Assembly (NCBI GenBank): GCA_948099385.1
Contig: CANUEZ040000071.1
Location: 62,001-126,000 of the forward strand
Length of the DNA: 64,000 nt
Reading direction: 5' to 3'
DNA from: Fasciola hepatica
Taxonomy: Eukaryota > Platyhelminthes > Trematoda > Plagiorchiida > Fasciolidae
Part shown: positions 1 through 12,004 of the stretch, one piece after another
Layout: each line of letters opens with the position of its first letter
Numbering within the stretch: the stretch's first letter is position 1
Program-made: the position numbers and the translations under genes
The notes under the pieces: generated by a model
Seen by the model: only the letters and a program-made list of their open reading frames with translations
Database searches by the model: none
Told to the model about the DNA's origin: nothing

Positions 1-994
1 TCACGGCAAAATGATGAGTATTTAAGTAGAGCAAACAGCTGAGGTCTAAAATCGGTAGGTCGAAGGCAACCACGTGGTTAACTCCTCGTATTATAGTTCA
101 CTTCACGTGTGATTAAAAACATGATGGGTTCGGAACACTCACAGCTGATCAGAAATTGACCATGATCCCTGAAAACACGAACAAAACATCTGTACCTTCG
201 AGGTTTATGAAATTTCAAAATTAACTAAACATACAAAAACTAAATGCAGATTTTCGCCACCCTAACAAAATGATTTCAACGACCACTTTGATCTTCGGCT
301 GTGCCGACGGCCAATTAAGAAATGTGAGACGGTGTGCCCGTGTATGTACGCTATTAGTCGCAGCATCAGCACAAAAACAAATAACATGAGCAAGGGAAAA
401 TATCACAAAACAACTGTTTGAGAGAAGCAAACCTGTTCGGCTACCGGAGACTGGTGAGCGGTTGGCTAGAAGCAGGTAGCTGAGATGGGGATGGAAATGA
501 TACTAGATTAGAGATTCCACTCAATAAGATAAGATATGCAACAAAGCGGGAAACAGTACAGCTGCCTGGCACCACGTCGCCATCACCTGAGAAGCCATCT
601 TTTAGTTTAGGCACGGATCAGTTTCGAAGACCGAATTCTCGATAAACCAACTGAGCACCTGACCGATCTCAAGGCACATGAATGGACTGACGGGAAGTGA
701 GATCGACCCATGGTCTCAAGGGCCCACTGCAGCACCCAGAAAAACCACCAGCCAGAACTTTGAGCTAAATGTGATGATTATCGAGGCTAGGACGGGTACT
801 ATCTACCACTAAAAGTTGATTACTGTAATGATCAAACATTGTGGAGAAAAAACTAATAACACATCCAGTAGATAGTAATGAATAGTTATCATACAAGATT
901 GCCAGGCTTTGAAAACAGAACGTTGGGCATCTAAACACTTTTAAATCCTATGACAAGAATAAAACAGTTAAACGATGCTCCAGTGATGTTTCCA

Positions 995-1244
995 CTAGGG
1001 ATCAAGAAAGCAACTCTGTAGTGTAAAAGAATCCGTAACTAATGACAGTAAATACGAATCCAGGGAATCAGCTGAACTCACACCGTCGACCGATTCTGAA
1101 TGCAAACTGGAGGATTGACCAGTGAGTAACTGTACGGCGATTGAAAGGTGATGGGGTTCTAGTCCAATGGCGCGTGGATTCAAAACGATCACATAGTCAC
1201 ATTCAGAACGCAGAGCAGCACGCACAGCGACTTCCAACAAACCG
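995..1244 (-). CDS. Possible terminal coding exon of an unrecognised host gene
   Basis: On the minus strand an open frame follows a TTCAG acceptor at about 1245 and ends at a TAG at 995-997, giving about 82 residues. The peptide looks gene-like: it begins GLLEVAVRAAL and contains the stretch DYVIVLNPRAIGLEPHHLS, then a Ser/Asp-rich acidic tail. I do not recognise the family. No AATAAA signal was seen just downstream. It could be the last exon of a minus-strand gene whose other candidate exons lie at 6.4, 10.7 and 13.0 kb, but nothing in the sequence proves they belong together. Confidence 0.3.
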
Positions 1245-1249
1245 CTGAA

Positions 1250-1776
1250 TTCTAATCCCTAAACCATTAAGGTGGAAGGAAAATGAAAGAACGATAAAAA
1301 AAGAAACGCGAGTGGAGAAAATAGGAAAGTATGGGTGACAAAAATTTAAACCATCTCAGAAAGAGACGCAGATACAAAAACCGTCAGCATACATTACCAA
1401 TGGAAAAACTTGAGGGGACAAGTAGTGAGAAACAAAAAAGACATTCAAGACGTTACGAGACCTGCAATCAAACTGTAGGAATTGAACAAATCACAAAAAG
1501 TTCGTCAACAATCAGCACCCCAATGAAAAGCTTTGACAACAATGCACATCAAGACTCACAGATAAAGCGAAAAAGATACACAACAGGAGTAAACAGAAAA
1601 ATCAGGAAAAGCAAGCAACCCTTGTCTTTGAACCTGGTTTTGTAAGGAGTCTCCAGCGATTGAACAGATAAACCAACATTCACGATGGAAAATCAGGACC
1701 GGTAGTATAAATATCAAACTTATTTTCTATCAAGTCAGATTGCTTGAGAATGTGTTGGTGTGCTCACTATACCCTT
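1250..1776. other. No supported gene
   Basis: This stretch holds one plus-strand open frame (1331-1645) rich in Lys and Arg. It has no recognisable motif and its composition follows the local A-rich sequence. I see no element signature here. Confidence 0.4.
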
Positions 1777-2052
1777 AGCAGTCCGGCGGTTTGGGGCTTC
1801 CGATTACCACCTCGGAGGTCAGCGATCCGAATCCCCGCCACCGCCGGTCACTTTGGTCGTAGACCGTTGATCCACTGTCGTCTGGCTCATTACCACACTT
1901 GATCTGTTGACACATCACGTGGATCTCCGCTTCAAATCTCGGGGTGTGGTTGCCCGCAATCCCTGATAGTTCAGTGGGCCTTGGAGGCTATGAGGCGTAT
2001 CCCTCCCACTGCAGCCATGAACAGCCATGTAATAAAAATAAAAATAACAAAA
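1777..2052 (+). repeat. tRNA-derived SINE, copy 1
   Basis: The copy is about 275 bp. It starts with a tRNA-like head, whose B-box-like part lies near 1826-1842, and ends in an A-rich tail at about 2027-2050 made of AATAAA-type units. A central body follows the head and aligns by eye with the minus-strand copy at 12,095-12,368 and the partial copy at 6,795-6,970. The head is more mutated than that of the 12-kb copy. Such SINEs are transcribed by RNA polymerase III and moved by a partner LINE; the A-rich tail suggests the mode of priming. The assignment rests on head, body and tail being shared by three copies. Confidence 0.6.
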
Positions 2053-3332
2053 TTGGATAGGATGTGGTGACCAGAGTGGTATTTATTTTTGTTTCTTTTA
2101 GCCTTAGACATTCGCCTTAATTCTTTACTGGTGGTGAACGAGGTATTGTGAAGTGAAACGTGTCTAACGTGCTAAAATAGGATACAATGTCAACAATAAT
2201 AATAATTTCACTCCATTCTATGGGGGAAACACGAACAGCGAACGAGCCCGTTTTCGGCAACATCTTGGTTAATATAGTTATATTTATAGAGTAGAAATGC
2301 GCAATTCACGAACAATGTCTGAACCAAGATGTGATTGGTTAGTCATGACAATTGATGTTGCGTAGTCTGAAAAAGATGAGAAGCTAAATACTGTCGTCCC
2401 GTGGTTGAGAGGGGGCCAGTGAATTACTCGTTCAAAACAGACTGGAGTCCCTAGGAACGCACTGAAAGCCACCCGAAGACAAGATTTAGCAAAGGCAGAA
2501 GCGATCAAGGTACTCAAAACACAGCTTTGTTGTTTAAAGCGACTTGTTAAGGCAATTCGAATGCCCTTACCATGATTCAAAACCGATCTTCAAACTCAGT
2601 GTGACCCAGACGCTGGCCCTTTGTTCGAAACCGGAAATAATGGTTGTTATTACACGGGACCTTTTTGCAAACAACAACCACGAGTACGATAATATAGCTA
2701 TGTATTACAAGAAGCTCACGCTAGTATGGGTTGGAAGAAGGGTGAATGATATCTAAGGAAGAATATCTGTGGTCCCCAGATTAGACTACCCCGTTCCTAA
2801 ACCACAATTTGGTAATCAGTCGTGCGCACGCCCACATACCTCATATTTGCATCTAGAAGTTCTGCAAACATCTGGCCTGATTGTCACAGCACACAGATGA
2901 TTCATTCAAACAAGTCAATAACACTACGTATAAGCACCAACATGCAGCTGTCTAGGGGTGAAAATCTACCTACCAATTTTGGACTGTTCAATAATTCTGG
3001 TAACTTACATGAAGCTTTGCCAAGCGCTGCGCTTTCCGAAAGGTCCACATCTAACATCCTCCACGAGAATAACTCAAACCTATTGATCGTAGGACAGTTT
3101 CTATACATTGTTCGCCAAAAAACTCTCTCACACAGACACACCCTAAATACACTATGGTTCCGAAACTTCACACCGTAAGTAAGGAATACTTCAGACTAAC
3201 TAGGCACAGTTGTGTTTCTACATTATACGGTCCACTGTTGCATGAGATTTGTGATGAAGGTCAGACACATTTGCTTTCTTCAATTATATGTGACCAGAAA
3301 TATTACCCAAGAAAATTATCTCTTCTTCAAGC
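2053..3332. other. No supported gene
   Basis: Several short open frames occur on both strands (for example 2284-2580 minus and 2822-3178 plus), but none has a motif I recognise. The end of the stretch leads into the gypsy integrase fragment without a visible boundary. Confidence 0.35.
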
Positions 3333-4178
3333 ACCATTGTCATCTTGAGACGCCTCTTCGCTCAATTTGGGATCCCAAAAACCCTAGTTACAGATAACGG
3401 GACCTGGTTTACCTCCACTGAGTTCATTAACCTATGCCAATCCATGACAACTGAGCACATACGGAGTCCAGTTTATCACCCTCAATCAAACGGTCAAGTG
3501 GAACGCTTTGTAGACACACTGAAACGGGCTTTCAAACAGTTGCAAATGGAAGGAAGCACACAAAAGATACTTGACAACTTCCTGATGACGTACCGCTCAA
3601 CTCCTAACGCATCAGTACCAAACAATGCCTCACCAGTAGAAGCCTTCCTTGGCAGACGCATGCGAATACAATTAGGTGCCATGTACCCTACGGTCACACC
3701 AACCTTTCGAAATGACCACATGGAAAGGCGCTCCAACAGATACCACGGTGCAAGGCCACGCAGCTTCAGCAAACGGGATCGTGTTTATGTTCTCGATTTT
3801 CGTCACCATTCAAGACAATGGATACCAGGAGTAATTGTTAGCCGTTTGGATAGTGTAATATATGGTGTTCGGTTAGACAGTGGCACAGTTGAATGACATG
3901 CCAACCGCATCAGGAAACGTTACATTAAGGCGGCGGTAGATGAGAACAACAAGGTAGAAATTCCACTATGCGTGCTTTTGGATACCTTCGCATTTCCAGT
4001 GACAGAAAAAACGGCATCACCTGAGCCACCAAGTTCTGACTGTTTTAACGAGCGGCGATACTCAATGCGGTCCCAGCCCTCTATGAAAAGACTTTCCATT
4101 GATCCCTATAAAAAGTACGAGTCGATCTCTATTCTATTCGGTTATTCAGCAAGTCGCAATCGCTCATTTTCGTATTGA
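3333..4178 (+). pseudogene. Ty3/gypsy integrase fragment (catalytic core to C-terminus)
   Basis: The frame 3345-3896, read back to about 3333, encodes the second half of a retroviral-type integrase core. It has LVTDNGTWFTS with the second catalytic Asp, then YHPQSNGQVERF with the catalytic Glu. A basic C-terminal region follows with a DRVYVLDFRHHSRQW stretch typical of the integrase tail. One TGA at 3894-3896 interrupts the frame. The same frame then continues to 4178 with a Ser/Arg-rich tail and the run IDPYKKYE. The N-terminal zinc finger, first catalytic Asp, RT and gag are absent, so this is a truncated copy. It belongs to a different gypsy lineage from the element at 51-59 kb. No LTR could be tied to it. 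Confidence 0.8.
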
Positions 4179-4829
4179 TTTCCTTTAGTCGATCTATTTT
4201 GTTAGATGTACCTGTGTGTCGCGTTTATGTTCATTCACAAAAAGACCTACTCAGTAATTGGTTGTTTTGTCTCCCAACGGTTGGATCATAACAACCACTC
4301 GATCATCTCCCGACATATTGTAGAGGGGAACGTTGAAGCAACAGAACGAGGCGAATATCAAACCGATCGCACCAACCACTCGAGATGCACAGAACAACGG
4401 AGAGACGGTGAATATATCGGAAGCGTCCCGCAACAAAAGCAAACATGAGGGCTCGTACATAAAACTCTGAGATCTGATGCAATCAGCAAGATAGCCCACG
4501 TGAGGGGTTAGCGACCAAACCGTCGATCGGAGCAACTGAACCATCGGAACGGAAATGATGAGAAAAAATAATCAACCCGGTGACCACAAGCACCTGGCCA
4601 GAACGGAGCCGGAATGCTCAGAGAGCTGGATGATTAATGTCGCTACAGCGCGCCTTGGAAAAATGACTACATAGACGGTCGTACACGTTTTACAAAGTGG
4701 ACATGTCTGGCCGGTCAAATTCAGGTGTTTCACCCGTCTCATGTTCTTAGTTACATGTGTACCTTTCAGTCTAACATCCCATGCATTTGTGTTTTTCGAG
4801 TTTACGTGATGCTCACAAGAAAGAAGGTT
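4179..4829. other. No supported gene
   Basis: This lies between the gypsy integrase fragment and the Tc1 fossil. Short frames at 4206-4448 (plus) and 4251-4544 (minus) overlap each other and show no domain. A gypsy 3' LTR would be expected here, but I could not delimit one. Confidence 0.3.
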
Positions 4830-5830
4830 GTTTGGCTTGCAATCGAAAGGTAGGAATCAGGGAAGTCATATAACGTGATTACTGAGAACTTTGGTCTTTC
4901 CCGACGGACAGTGAGCAGACTGATCGATCAGTTCAACAATGGAAATCCATCATTTGCAATGATGAGTTAGTATTTTCATTATTCCAACATGATTGTCGAA
5001 GACGTGTTTGGAATCAAACCTCTGAAACTATTAAAAGTGATTTGATGACGGAAACAATGCAGCTCAATGGAGATTCAATGCCAGTCTGGGGAGCCATCTG
5101 GTGGGAAAGTCGCGTTGAGCTGGTACTCCTGGACAGCACTACGAATGGTAAATTTTTCCTAGAAGCCCTGATCCGACACATCTTACCACCGCTGAACACA
5201 ACTACTGAAGCGATTTTCCAGGTCGACAACGTGTTCTGATCTCTTCTAGTAGCTCCAGTAAGAAGACTTTGTCTTCGAACCATCTCAGTTTATTTGCTCA
5301 GAACGCTTCGTTTATATAAGGACAAACAGCCGTTGTCAACACCCACCACAACACAAACTAATTGGTTCAGACTTGCATCGAGTGACCTCTCTTTGATTGG
5401 TTGCTAGGTGATATGGCCAGTTACTACTTGACGATAATCTGTAATGGCTTTATCGATCTGCTGCAACGTCGCTCAAGTGTCTGCTGGCTCCAGCACTGAC
5501 CTGGTTGCTAACGGGACTTGGCTGTCTGGCGACGCTGAGTCGACCAATACCTCACACAACGTGCCCACACATAGTCTCTATCTCGTATGTGAATTTCATG
5601 CGTATCGTGGTACAAAGACGCTCCTGTGGCTGACTTGACCCCCCGGTTTCAATCCAATCGAAATTGGAGGGATCAGCTTGGTAGAAAAGTGGATTAGAGG
5701 TGATAATAAAAATTTCTGGGGGAGTCGAAGATTGCCTTCAAGGAGAAATGGGACCGCGTGCCGCACAGTGTTATCAGACGATTGACAACGAGCACGTCCG
5801 GGCGGATAAACTCTGCCACATCATCTAAAG
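4830..5830 (+). pseudogene. Tc1/mariner-type transposase fossil, split by a solo LTR
   Basis: Pieces of an IS630/Tc1/mariner transposase are recognisable. A helix-turn-helix part near 4,860-4,950 includes LSRRTVSRLIDQFNNGN. The first part of the catalytic domain is at 4,985-5,231, with MPVWGAIWWESR and the FQVDN block carrying a catalytic Asp. The end of the domain is at 5,562-5,830, with a PPGFNPIE block that corresponds to the usual SPDLNPIE signature. The middle between the DNA-binding and catalytic parts is largely missing, and stops occur, for example just before the PPGFNPIE block. The frame is interrupted at 5232-5556 by an LTR. If that segment and one target duplication are ignored, the DN block continues in frame. 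The enzyme would cut and paste DNA at inverted repeats; none could be identified here, and this copy is dead. Confidence 0.8.
5232..5556 (+). mobile_element. Solo LTR (325 bp) inside the Tc1 fossil
   Basis: The segment begins TGTTCTGATC and ends TACCTCACA, matching the TG...CA rule. It is flanked by the 5-bp duplication CAACG at 5227-5231 and 5557-5561. A TATA-like TATATAAGG occurs at about 5313-5321, as expected for an LTR promoter. No internal retroelement sequence is present, so this is best read as a solo LTR left by LTR-LTR recombination. The family is unknown; it is not the BEL LTR of this window. Orientation is inferred from the TATA-like box. Confidence 0.75.
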
Positions 5831-6447
5831 GTCGCCCAACCATACACTAATGAGTGATCATTTGAGAATGATTACACTACTCCTTTCACAACATTTTGGT
5901 TTCCACAAGGCATTTCACTAATGCACAAACTTTTGTTTCGGGAGGGGGGGGGACATCTTTTGGCGACAGTGTAGTTTTCAATCTAACAACGGATGAAATA
6001 AAGAATACAAAGTCAAAAGTTATCGACTGGATAGCCACCCGCATCTTCTATTGCGCGTCCTTCGCTATACACAAATTATCGGTTCGCCCGAACAGCTGCG
6101 TCCCTGATGATTTTATCTAATACCAATTCACGTTAACTACAGCTTACCCGAGTGATTGCCATTCACAGGAGTTCAGCCAGTTATTCATCTCCCCGATATT
6201 TCCCTGGTAAAACCACGGTAATTGTGAACCTCTTCAGGGTAACTTTGACTAAGTTATCGTAATGCCGATTGTCACATAATCTGTAATATGTACCTGATAG
6301 GGTACAACGAAATCCATCCAGATATGAATTTTGCACCGTTACTCTTTTGTTTTCTGCTTAATTTCATAACGGGAGAAAGCTGTTTCAAAAAACACTTTGG
6401 TTGGACTTCGATTTTTGCAGTACAAGAAACCACCTTTATAGACTCAC
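5831..6447. other. No supported gene
   Basis: This is AT-rich sequence with one unsupported plus-strand frame (5896-6120). The end, on the minus strand, is the start of the intron that follows the candidate exon at 6448-6699. Confidence 0.35.
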
Positions 6448-6699
6448 CTTGACTGTGACATATTCAACAGGAACAGAAATTCCGTCGGGTGTGTGTGTGA
6501 TAAGTGCTGTTTCCAAATCACATGGCTTAGTTCGATGGTAGGTGGAAAGACGACACAGACCCCGAACCGAATTGCCGAATAAACGACGGGAGGAACAGTA
6601 CACATCCGGATCTTCCACAGAAATGCAACTGTTTGAATTGTACACTGCCGTTGATAATATATCGGAGGAAACTCGGTGTTTTGAACTGAGTGCATTGGT
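6448..6699 (-). CDS. Possible internal exon of an unrecognised host gene
   Basis: The minus strand shows a pyrimidine-rich tract ending in TTTAAG before 6699 and a strong donor AAG|GTGAGT after 6448. Between them lie 252 nt, exactly 84 codons with both ends in phase 0. The open peptide includes SVEDPDVYCSSRRLFGNSV and ends VPVEYVTVK. No family is recognised. The splice signals are good but short-range. Without a protein match this is a candidate only. Confidence 0.35.
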
Positions 6700-6794
6700 C
6701 TTAAAGAAGAACAACGAGAAAGAACATTGTACGGAAAGTGACCACGTTAAATGGTAGGGGTTGGATGACTCCGTTCTCTGTAACGTATGAGATT

Positions 6795-6970
6795 CAGGCA
6801 CCACCACTGTCGGTCACAGTCATCCGACTCGTTACTATGCATGAAGTAAGGGAAACGTAGCTAGACCTTCACTTCAAGTCTCGGGATCATGACTGTAGAT
6901 TTTCCTTGAAAGAGCATAGGGCCTTTGAGGCTATGGAGCATGCCCGTTCTCTAATAAACATCAACAAGCA
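6795..6970 (+). repeat. tRNA-derived SINE, copy 3 (5'-truncated)
   Basis: From the CACCACCACTGTCGGTCAC stretch at about 6816 onward, the sequence matches the body of the other two SINE copies. Shared parts include the CTTCAAGTCTCGG block and the GGGCCTTTGAGGCTATGG block. It ends in a short A-rich tail near 6950-6970. The tRNA-like head is largely lost or mutated beyond recognition. Confidence 0.45.
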
Positions 6971-9900
6971 CGAAATCGCTGGTCAGAGGACGAAACTTCC
7001 ATGGAAATCGATGAATTTTACACCCTCCAGGAAGGTCATGTGACAGTGCTTACGTATTTGTGTTGACCAATCACATTGCTTCCTTCGCTTGTGGTCCAAC
7101 TGCTGCCTACGGTAAACTAGTTCATTTTCATTTTATAGCTGCAATTCCAATAGTCATTCCGAGTGTATTTCGCTTTACATTTCGTACAATTCGAACACAA
7201 CACAAAAATGGGCCACCGAAAATTATATTTAGCATTGCTTTCGTCCACACAGCAGTTACAAGATCAAAACTGTCAAGTTTCCTGAATGATTTTCATGGTA
7301 ATGGGGATAAATCATTTCGTTATTATTCATGCTTGACAATAAATGAACATAAATCCGAACCTCATTCATGTTTAAATAAATTACTTCACTATGCAAACAA
7401 TTTTGATGGAAGATAGCTAGTCGAAAACATTCAGTGAAATAACAAGAAATAGAAAAGCAATCACAGAGACAACCGGAATTCCACAAGCTTCGGTTGCATA
7501 AATGAACCAAATATAAGTCCCGAATTTTAATCTGATGCTTGATCAGGAATAGTTTTCTGTGTGATGAACTATGTTTTTCCTCATAGTTGGAAATAACCAT
7601 CGCAACCGTATGCACACAGAATTCCTCAATGCTAATCCGCAGACTTTGAATAGTGGACCACATGAGTGCTGATCGGGTAATCTTATCTAGCGCTATAGGA
7701 TCTCCTCAGCTGTGACGATCTTTGAAATCAATTTGCATCGAGAGAGCGGCCGGTACTACTGACTTAAATCGCTGCAATGTTTTCGATACACCAGCCGAAC
7801 TTCAATAACAACACAGCACCGGATCTATCAATGATAATTCATGATTCCGCAATTAGTCCTTAACTTAAGTGTGCGCAGGGTTCCTAGCCCATGTATTTCC
7901 ACAATCACCGTCATTGTCAACGTCTACTGATCCCATCTCGGTGGTTGATAAAAGTTTGCAGACAGGCTGTTCAGCTCGATCCAAAACCAGATGAAACAAA
8001 ACTGAATTCAATTTATGGTGAAAGAATAATCTAGCCAAGAAAACAAATGTTTAATTAGAACATCATCAAGCGCCACCTTTGTTAGCTGTATTGGTAGATG
8101 GTTTGAAGTACCCAGGGCTGAGAAATCACATGCACTCTTTTATTGACCTTACAAATGGGGGCTTTCAGATTTAACTAGGTCCATGAACCAATCCAATGAA
8201 AACAGAAACGAAAAAAGGAAAAAACAGACGTATAAAATCATCATTGTAAACTTCTCCAGGGTAAATCAGTTAGCCGGTGACAAACATGGCTTCTGTCACT
8301 TTTCAGAACGTTTACTGGTTCAGCTCTCATCACGCGATCTGCGTCGTAACACGATGAGCATAAGGCCGCGGAGATCAATCAGGATCGGCATCTCGCGCGG
8401 CAGTTAACAAACGGGTGCTTCAGTCACATACATGTCGCACTTTATTAAATGTATAAACAGATACAAAAGTAAGAAATATGAATAATCAATTGAAATAAGT
8501 ACCATCGCCTACGTGAAAAACTCTCAACTGACTCCTTCGTATTTAGAACTGAGAATCAAGCCTCGAAGATAAGCTTAATTTTTCAATAAATTCAGCGAGA
8601 TCTACGGATTTATTGAGCAAGCGATATTTTTCGAATCTTTGGCTGGAACGATTATTTTTAGTTTTATTTAGGTATTCATAAACTTATAAATTCGGATATC
8701 CCCATTTTTATTTGTTTTTGGGTACTATTCAACGAAATGAATGTCCAATAAAAATCCCGTATTTTGTTACAGGATTATTTCTAGGCATGAAACAGTTTCA
8801 TTTTTAGACTGATTACATGAACTGAATCTCTTCAAGTCGAAGCAGGGGCACAACAGAAATGTTGGAACCCACAGAAGAAAAGGAACTACTGCGGTAGCCA
8901 GAACAAAAAAGCGACCATTCTTTCGAAAATTGAAATAACCTTACATACGTCCCCCATGGATTGTGAGTGATAATAGGCCGGTCAACAGTGGGGTTGTTTA
9001 TCATAAAAGCTGGTTGACAGTGGCAGTTATTTAGATGTTACGTACTTGGAGATGGCAACCAACACCGGGGCATTAAAATCAAAAATCGATGACTGTGGGA
9101 ACCGACTGGAAACACGCACTTAGCCTCCTAGTTTCCTGCCGACCAAAGGAAATTCACAATTTGAGTAGGCTTATTCATCGCATGAGAATAAGATAAATCA
9201 AACTGGGGCGACGTGACCTAATGTATCTAATACAAAGTAAACTTATATTTCACATTCAGAAATCAAGTGAAAAGCGTAGATCTTAAAGCGATACGGACTG
9301 TGAAAACCAGAAAGAACCGACAAACGTTTTCTTGAGCGTAAAATCCCATTACACCCTAACAGGTTAGATGGGAGACAACCGTAATACAGTATGGATCAAT
9401 TAGCCCCAGTACGAACGACTGTTCGAACTCCACCCGCTGACAGCGAAATCAAGTGAAAACTAATCAGTTCACTAAAACCCAGTTAAAATAACAATCAATC
9501 TTCCGATAAAAACAACGGTTTTACCTGCTATTGCAAAGAAAAATCAAACCACAAGATGAATCATTAGTAGTAGAGGAAAGAGTGAATCACAAGCACTCGT
9601 CAACCAGTTTTTGGTGCCACTGAGAACATAACTGTTGCGAAAATTCTTTGCATGGCTCTCTTTAGTTTCATTAGTGTGCTCGGTCGTTCAATGAAGCGAC
9701 TGCCGCTTTTCTGTCGCAGCACATAGGAACCTCGAGATCAACACAACGCTTTACTGGAGACCTTACAGGACATTGCTGAAAGTTGTGGTCAATGGTAGTT
9801 GTTCTGCTTAAATTCGTGTTCTAAGCCCTAGTATTTTTCCACTTCCTCTGAATTTTGGTTTCCGTTCGTTTTTGCGCGGCGTTATTCCTCCGCACTTTCA

Positions 9901-10020
9901 GGGCAATTTTTGTCCATTCATTTACACACTACTTACTAACAATATATCGTATTATGCAAGGGACAGTGCTCGTCCGTCGGGAAGTTGCTCGCGTTCTATC
10001 TTAAACAAAAAGTAGAAAAC
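6971..10020. other. No recognisable element; intron-like AT-rich sequence
   Basis: No transposon domain or RNA gene was recognised. A minus-strand frame near 7,560-7,690 reads protein-like (it contains MWSTIQSLRISIEEF) but lacks a good donor. A 65-nt segment at 8,945-9,009 (minus) sits between a CCAG acceptor and a TAT|GTAAGG donor and encodes PTVDRPIITHNPWGTY. Both could be small exons of the same minus-strand gene suggested at 6.4 and 10.7 kb, but support is weak. Confidence 0.3.
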
Positions 10021-10115
10021 TCCATGAGCACAAAAGCTCAATGAGTGCATCACAGCGATCCTACACTTATATCAACCAAACACCGATATGGCTGTCAACA
10101 GCCAGCTCACTACAC
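10021..10115 (+). repeat. Dispersed repeat R1, copy a
   Basis: About 95 bp beginning near CTCCATGAGCACAAAAGCTC and ending in GATATGGCTGTCAACAGC with downstream text matches 10,380-10,474 in the same orientation. It also matches about 12,005-12,105 in the opposite orientation. The class is unknown. Confidence 0.5.
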
Positions 10116-10379
10116 TGCCCCCCCCCCCAACGGAAGAACACTGTCCGCAGTGTTAAATACTCCCTCATCACACATAAACTAGGAGTATTCAGTTCATCAA
10201 GACCACTCATTGGGCAGGCCATTTCACAAAATCGATATCGGCCTCAAAATCCATCAATCAAGAACGCCTCCCATTTTACTCGGTCCCACTGGCAGGGTGG
10301 CCAAAATGTAATATGTAAGGACCAGTGTTTCTCCGAAGCGAATTGCAAGTCTTTGATCTGCAAAATACGGGAAAGAAAA

Positions 10380-10471
10380 CTTCATGAGCACACAGGCTCA
10401 GTAAGCACATCAACAGGATCTTACACTCGCATTATTCGAACACTAATATGGCTGCCAAAAGCATGCTCACC

Positions 10472-10474
<3 letters not shown>
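10380..10474 (+). repeat. Dispersed repeat R1, copy b
   Basis: This direct copy of 10,021-10,115 (359 bp downstream) begins CTTCATGAGCACACAGGCTC and includes TAATATGGCTGCCAAAAGC. It runs directly into an (AT)n microsatellite. Confidence 0.5.

Positions 10475-10527
<53 letters not shown>
10474..10527. repeat. (AT)n microsatellite
   Basis: A pure alternating AT tract of about 54 bp follows repeat R1 copy b. The open frame that reads through it (repeated Ile-Tyr) is an artefact of the repeat. Confidence 0.95.
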
Positions 10528-10530
<3 letters not shown>

Positions 10531-10707
10531 CAGAAAAAGGATTTTACTTATACGTAAGGGGGGCGCGGGAGCACAGCGTTACCCAACAAGGTAACAGACC
10601 TAGACTAATGGGATAAGAAGTGGATGGCAAACGAAAGCTGTGATAAGACAAAGAGAAAACGATATACAAACACTGGTGGGCATTTAGGAAAGATGTGTAC
10701 AGCTCAC

Positions 10708-11241
10708 CTGAACCTGGGCTGGCAGTACTGCATGTGTCGACCGGGTTAGCAGATGGTTTGGAAGTATGGAAAACCAACCAGAAAGTGAGAATGCACTGGT
10801 GTAGTTCATTCGATAGACAACTAAGAGTTGTGCCTTGAGTCGAAGCGAAATTAGACCGTCAGGTATTTGTTCCAACCACCGGAGCACTGTTGATGCGGTT
10901 ATCTCACCCAAAATTCGTTCGAATAATGTGGCATTCCTCAAAGAAGCCTGCAGTTTATCCAGCTGATCAATTTGGCCCACGATAGCTTTTTCAGTAATCG
11001 GGAAACGAGTAAGAATTGCTATACCCAATTTGATTTTGTCGCTGGATGAGCGCTTTTTACCAAAGAATACTGACCACAGGGCGGAAACGCTCATCAATGC
11101 AACACTGTATTGGATCACCAAATTAACTATGGCTCCCACTATCAGCCTTGGAAGTACTAAAAACCATCTTACAAAGCGACAGAATAATTTCGTAGAAATC
11201 AGGAGGACCAAGAGTGAGTAAACTGTTGCTGTCTCAAACAT
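10708..11241 (-). CDS. Possible exon encoding a membrane protein segment, unrecognised
   Basis: A minus-strand frame starts at an ATG at 11241 and stays open to a good donor, CAG|GTGAGC, after 10708. That is 534 nt or 178 codons, ending in phase 0. The N-terminus has two hydrophobic stretches (about residues 6-30 and 33-57) separated by a short basic turn, so two membrane passes or a hairpin are likely. The rest is mixed, helical-looking sequence containing LGEITASTVLRWLEQIPDG. No transposon domain is visible and no family is recognised. A TTTCAG lies upstream at about 11,280, but the frame carries a stop between it and the ATG, so the ATG is the better start. It may belong with the candidate exon at 6448-6699. 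Confidence 0.4.
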
Positions 11242-12004
11242 GTCAACATTTGCTCGAACGATCCTGTTAGATTAGATCTGAAACAGAGCCAAAAATCACA
11301 ATACATTAACCCTCGAGGTAAAAATATTGTCAAATTTAGAAATGCTCCTAGTGTAGTAATTCAGAAGACACGCCGGATAAACAGGTTGTTCTGGGAAACT
11401 ATGCATTTGGACAACAACAGAATCAATCAATCTCAACAAAACTGCTCTTTCGCGTCACCGTTATCCAGTCCACTTGAAGGCAGTCCCCATTCGGTGGGAG
11501 GATAAAATCATGTGGTTTATGTGCATTGTTTCATCTTATTCCGTTCATTTCATGTGACATGATCACGTTCCACGTATTCGCGCTCCGTAATTGTCCACTA
11601 GTGATATGTACACTCCATCTCACTGGGATATTCGCCCGACAAACTGAAATACGGGACGTAAGTGACTATTACACTGATAATGTGTTGTTTTGATTATCAA
11701 TAAAAAAGAAGTCCACAACTTCCAAAAGACCACAGCGACCTGATTCGGTTTGATTTCATGAAAACGATCTTCGAAATAACGGGTTTCTCTGTAATTTTTT
11801 ACGGTGTACAACACAATGTCATAATCTTCATTACAGTTTTTATTTATTATTTATCGGCGATAGATAGCGCTTTTCAGTTTAAACAACCATTAATTATACA
11901 CTAGTTGTGGCGGTTTTGATTGCTATCTCTCATCGGCAACCTCAGCCGGAAATAATGGAAAAGCAAGAGAATAAAAAGAGTAAGAAGAGAACTACAATTG
12001 TAGT
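11242..12004. other. No supported gene
   Basis: AT-rich sequence with no recognised domain. It contains one unsupported minus frame (11,620-11,814). Confidence 0.35.

Noticed and set aside
1331..1645. Lys/Arg-rich 104-codon ORF
   Set aside because: A-rich local composition, no motif, no splice or element context.
5232..5556. 8-bp duplication (ACAACGTG) implying a hAT element
   Set aside because: The longer match arises by chance because the LTR starts with TG and ends with A; the TG...CA ends with a 5-bp CAACG duplication and a TATA-like box fit an LTR better.
10041..10616. 191-codon plus-strand ORF
   Set aside because: It reads through an (AT)n microsatellite and repeat R1; the Ile-Tyr run is a repeat artefact.
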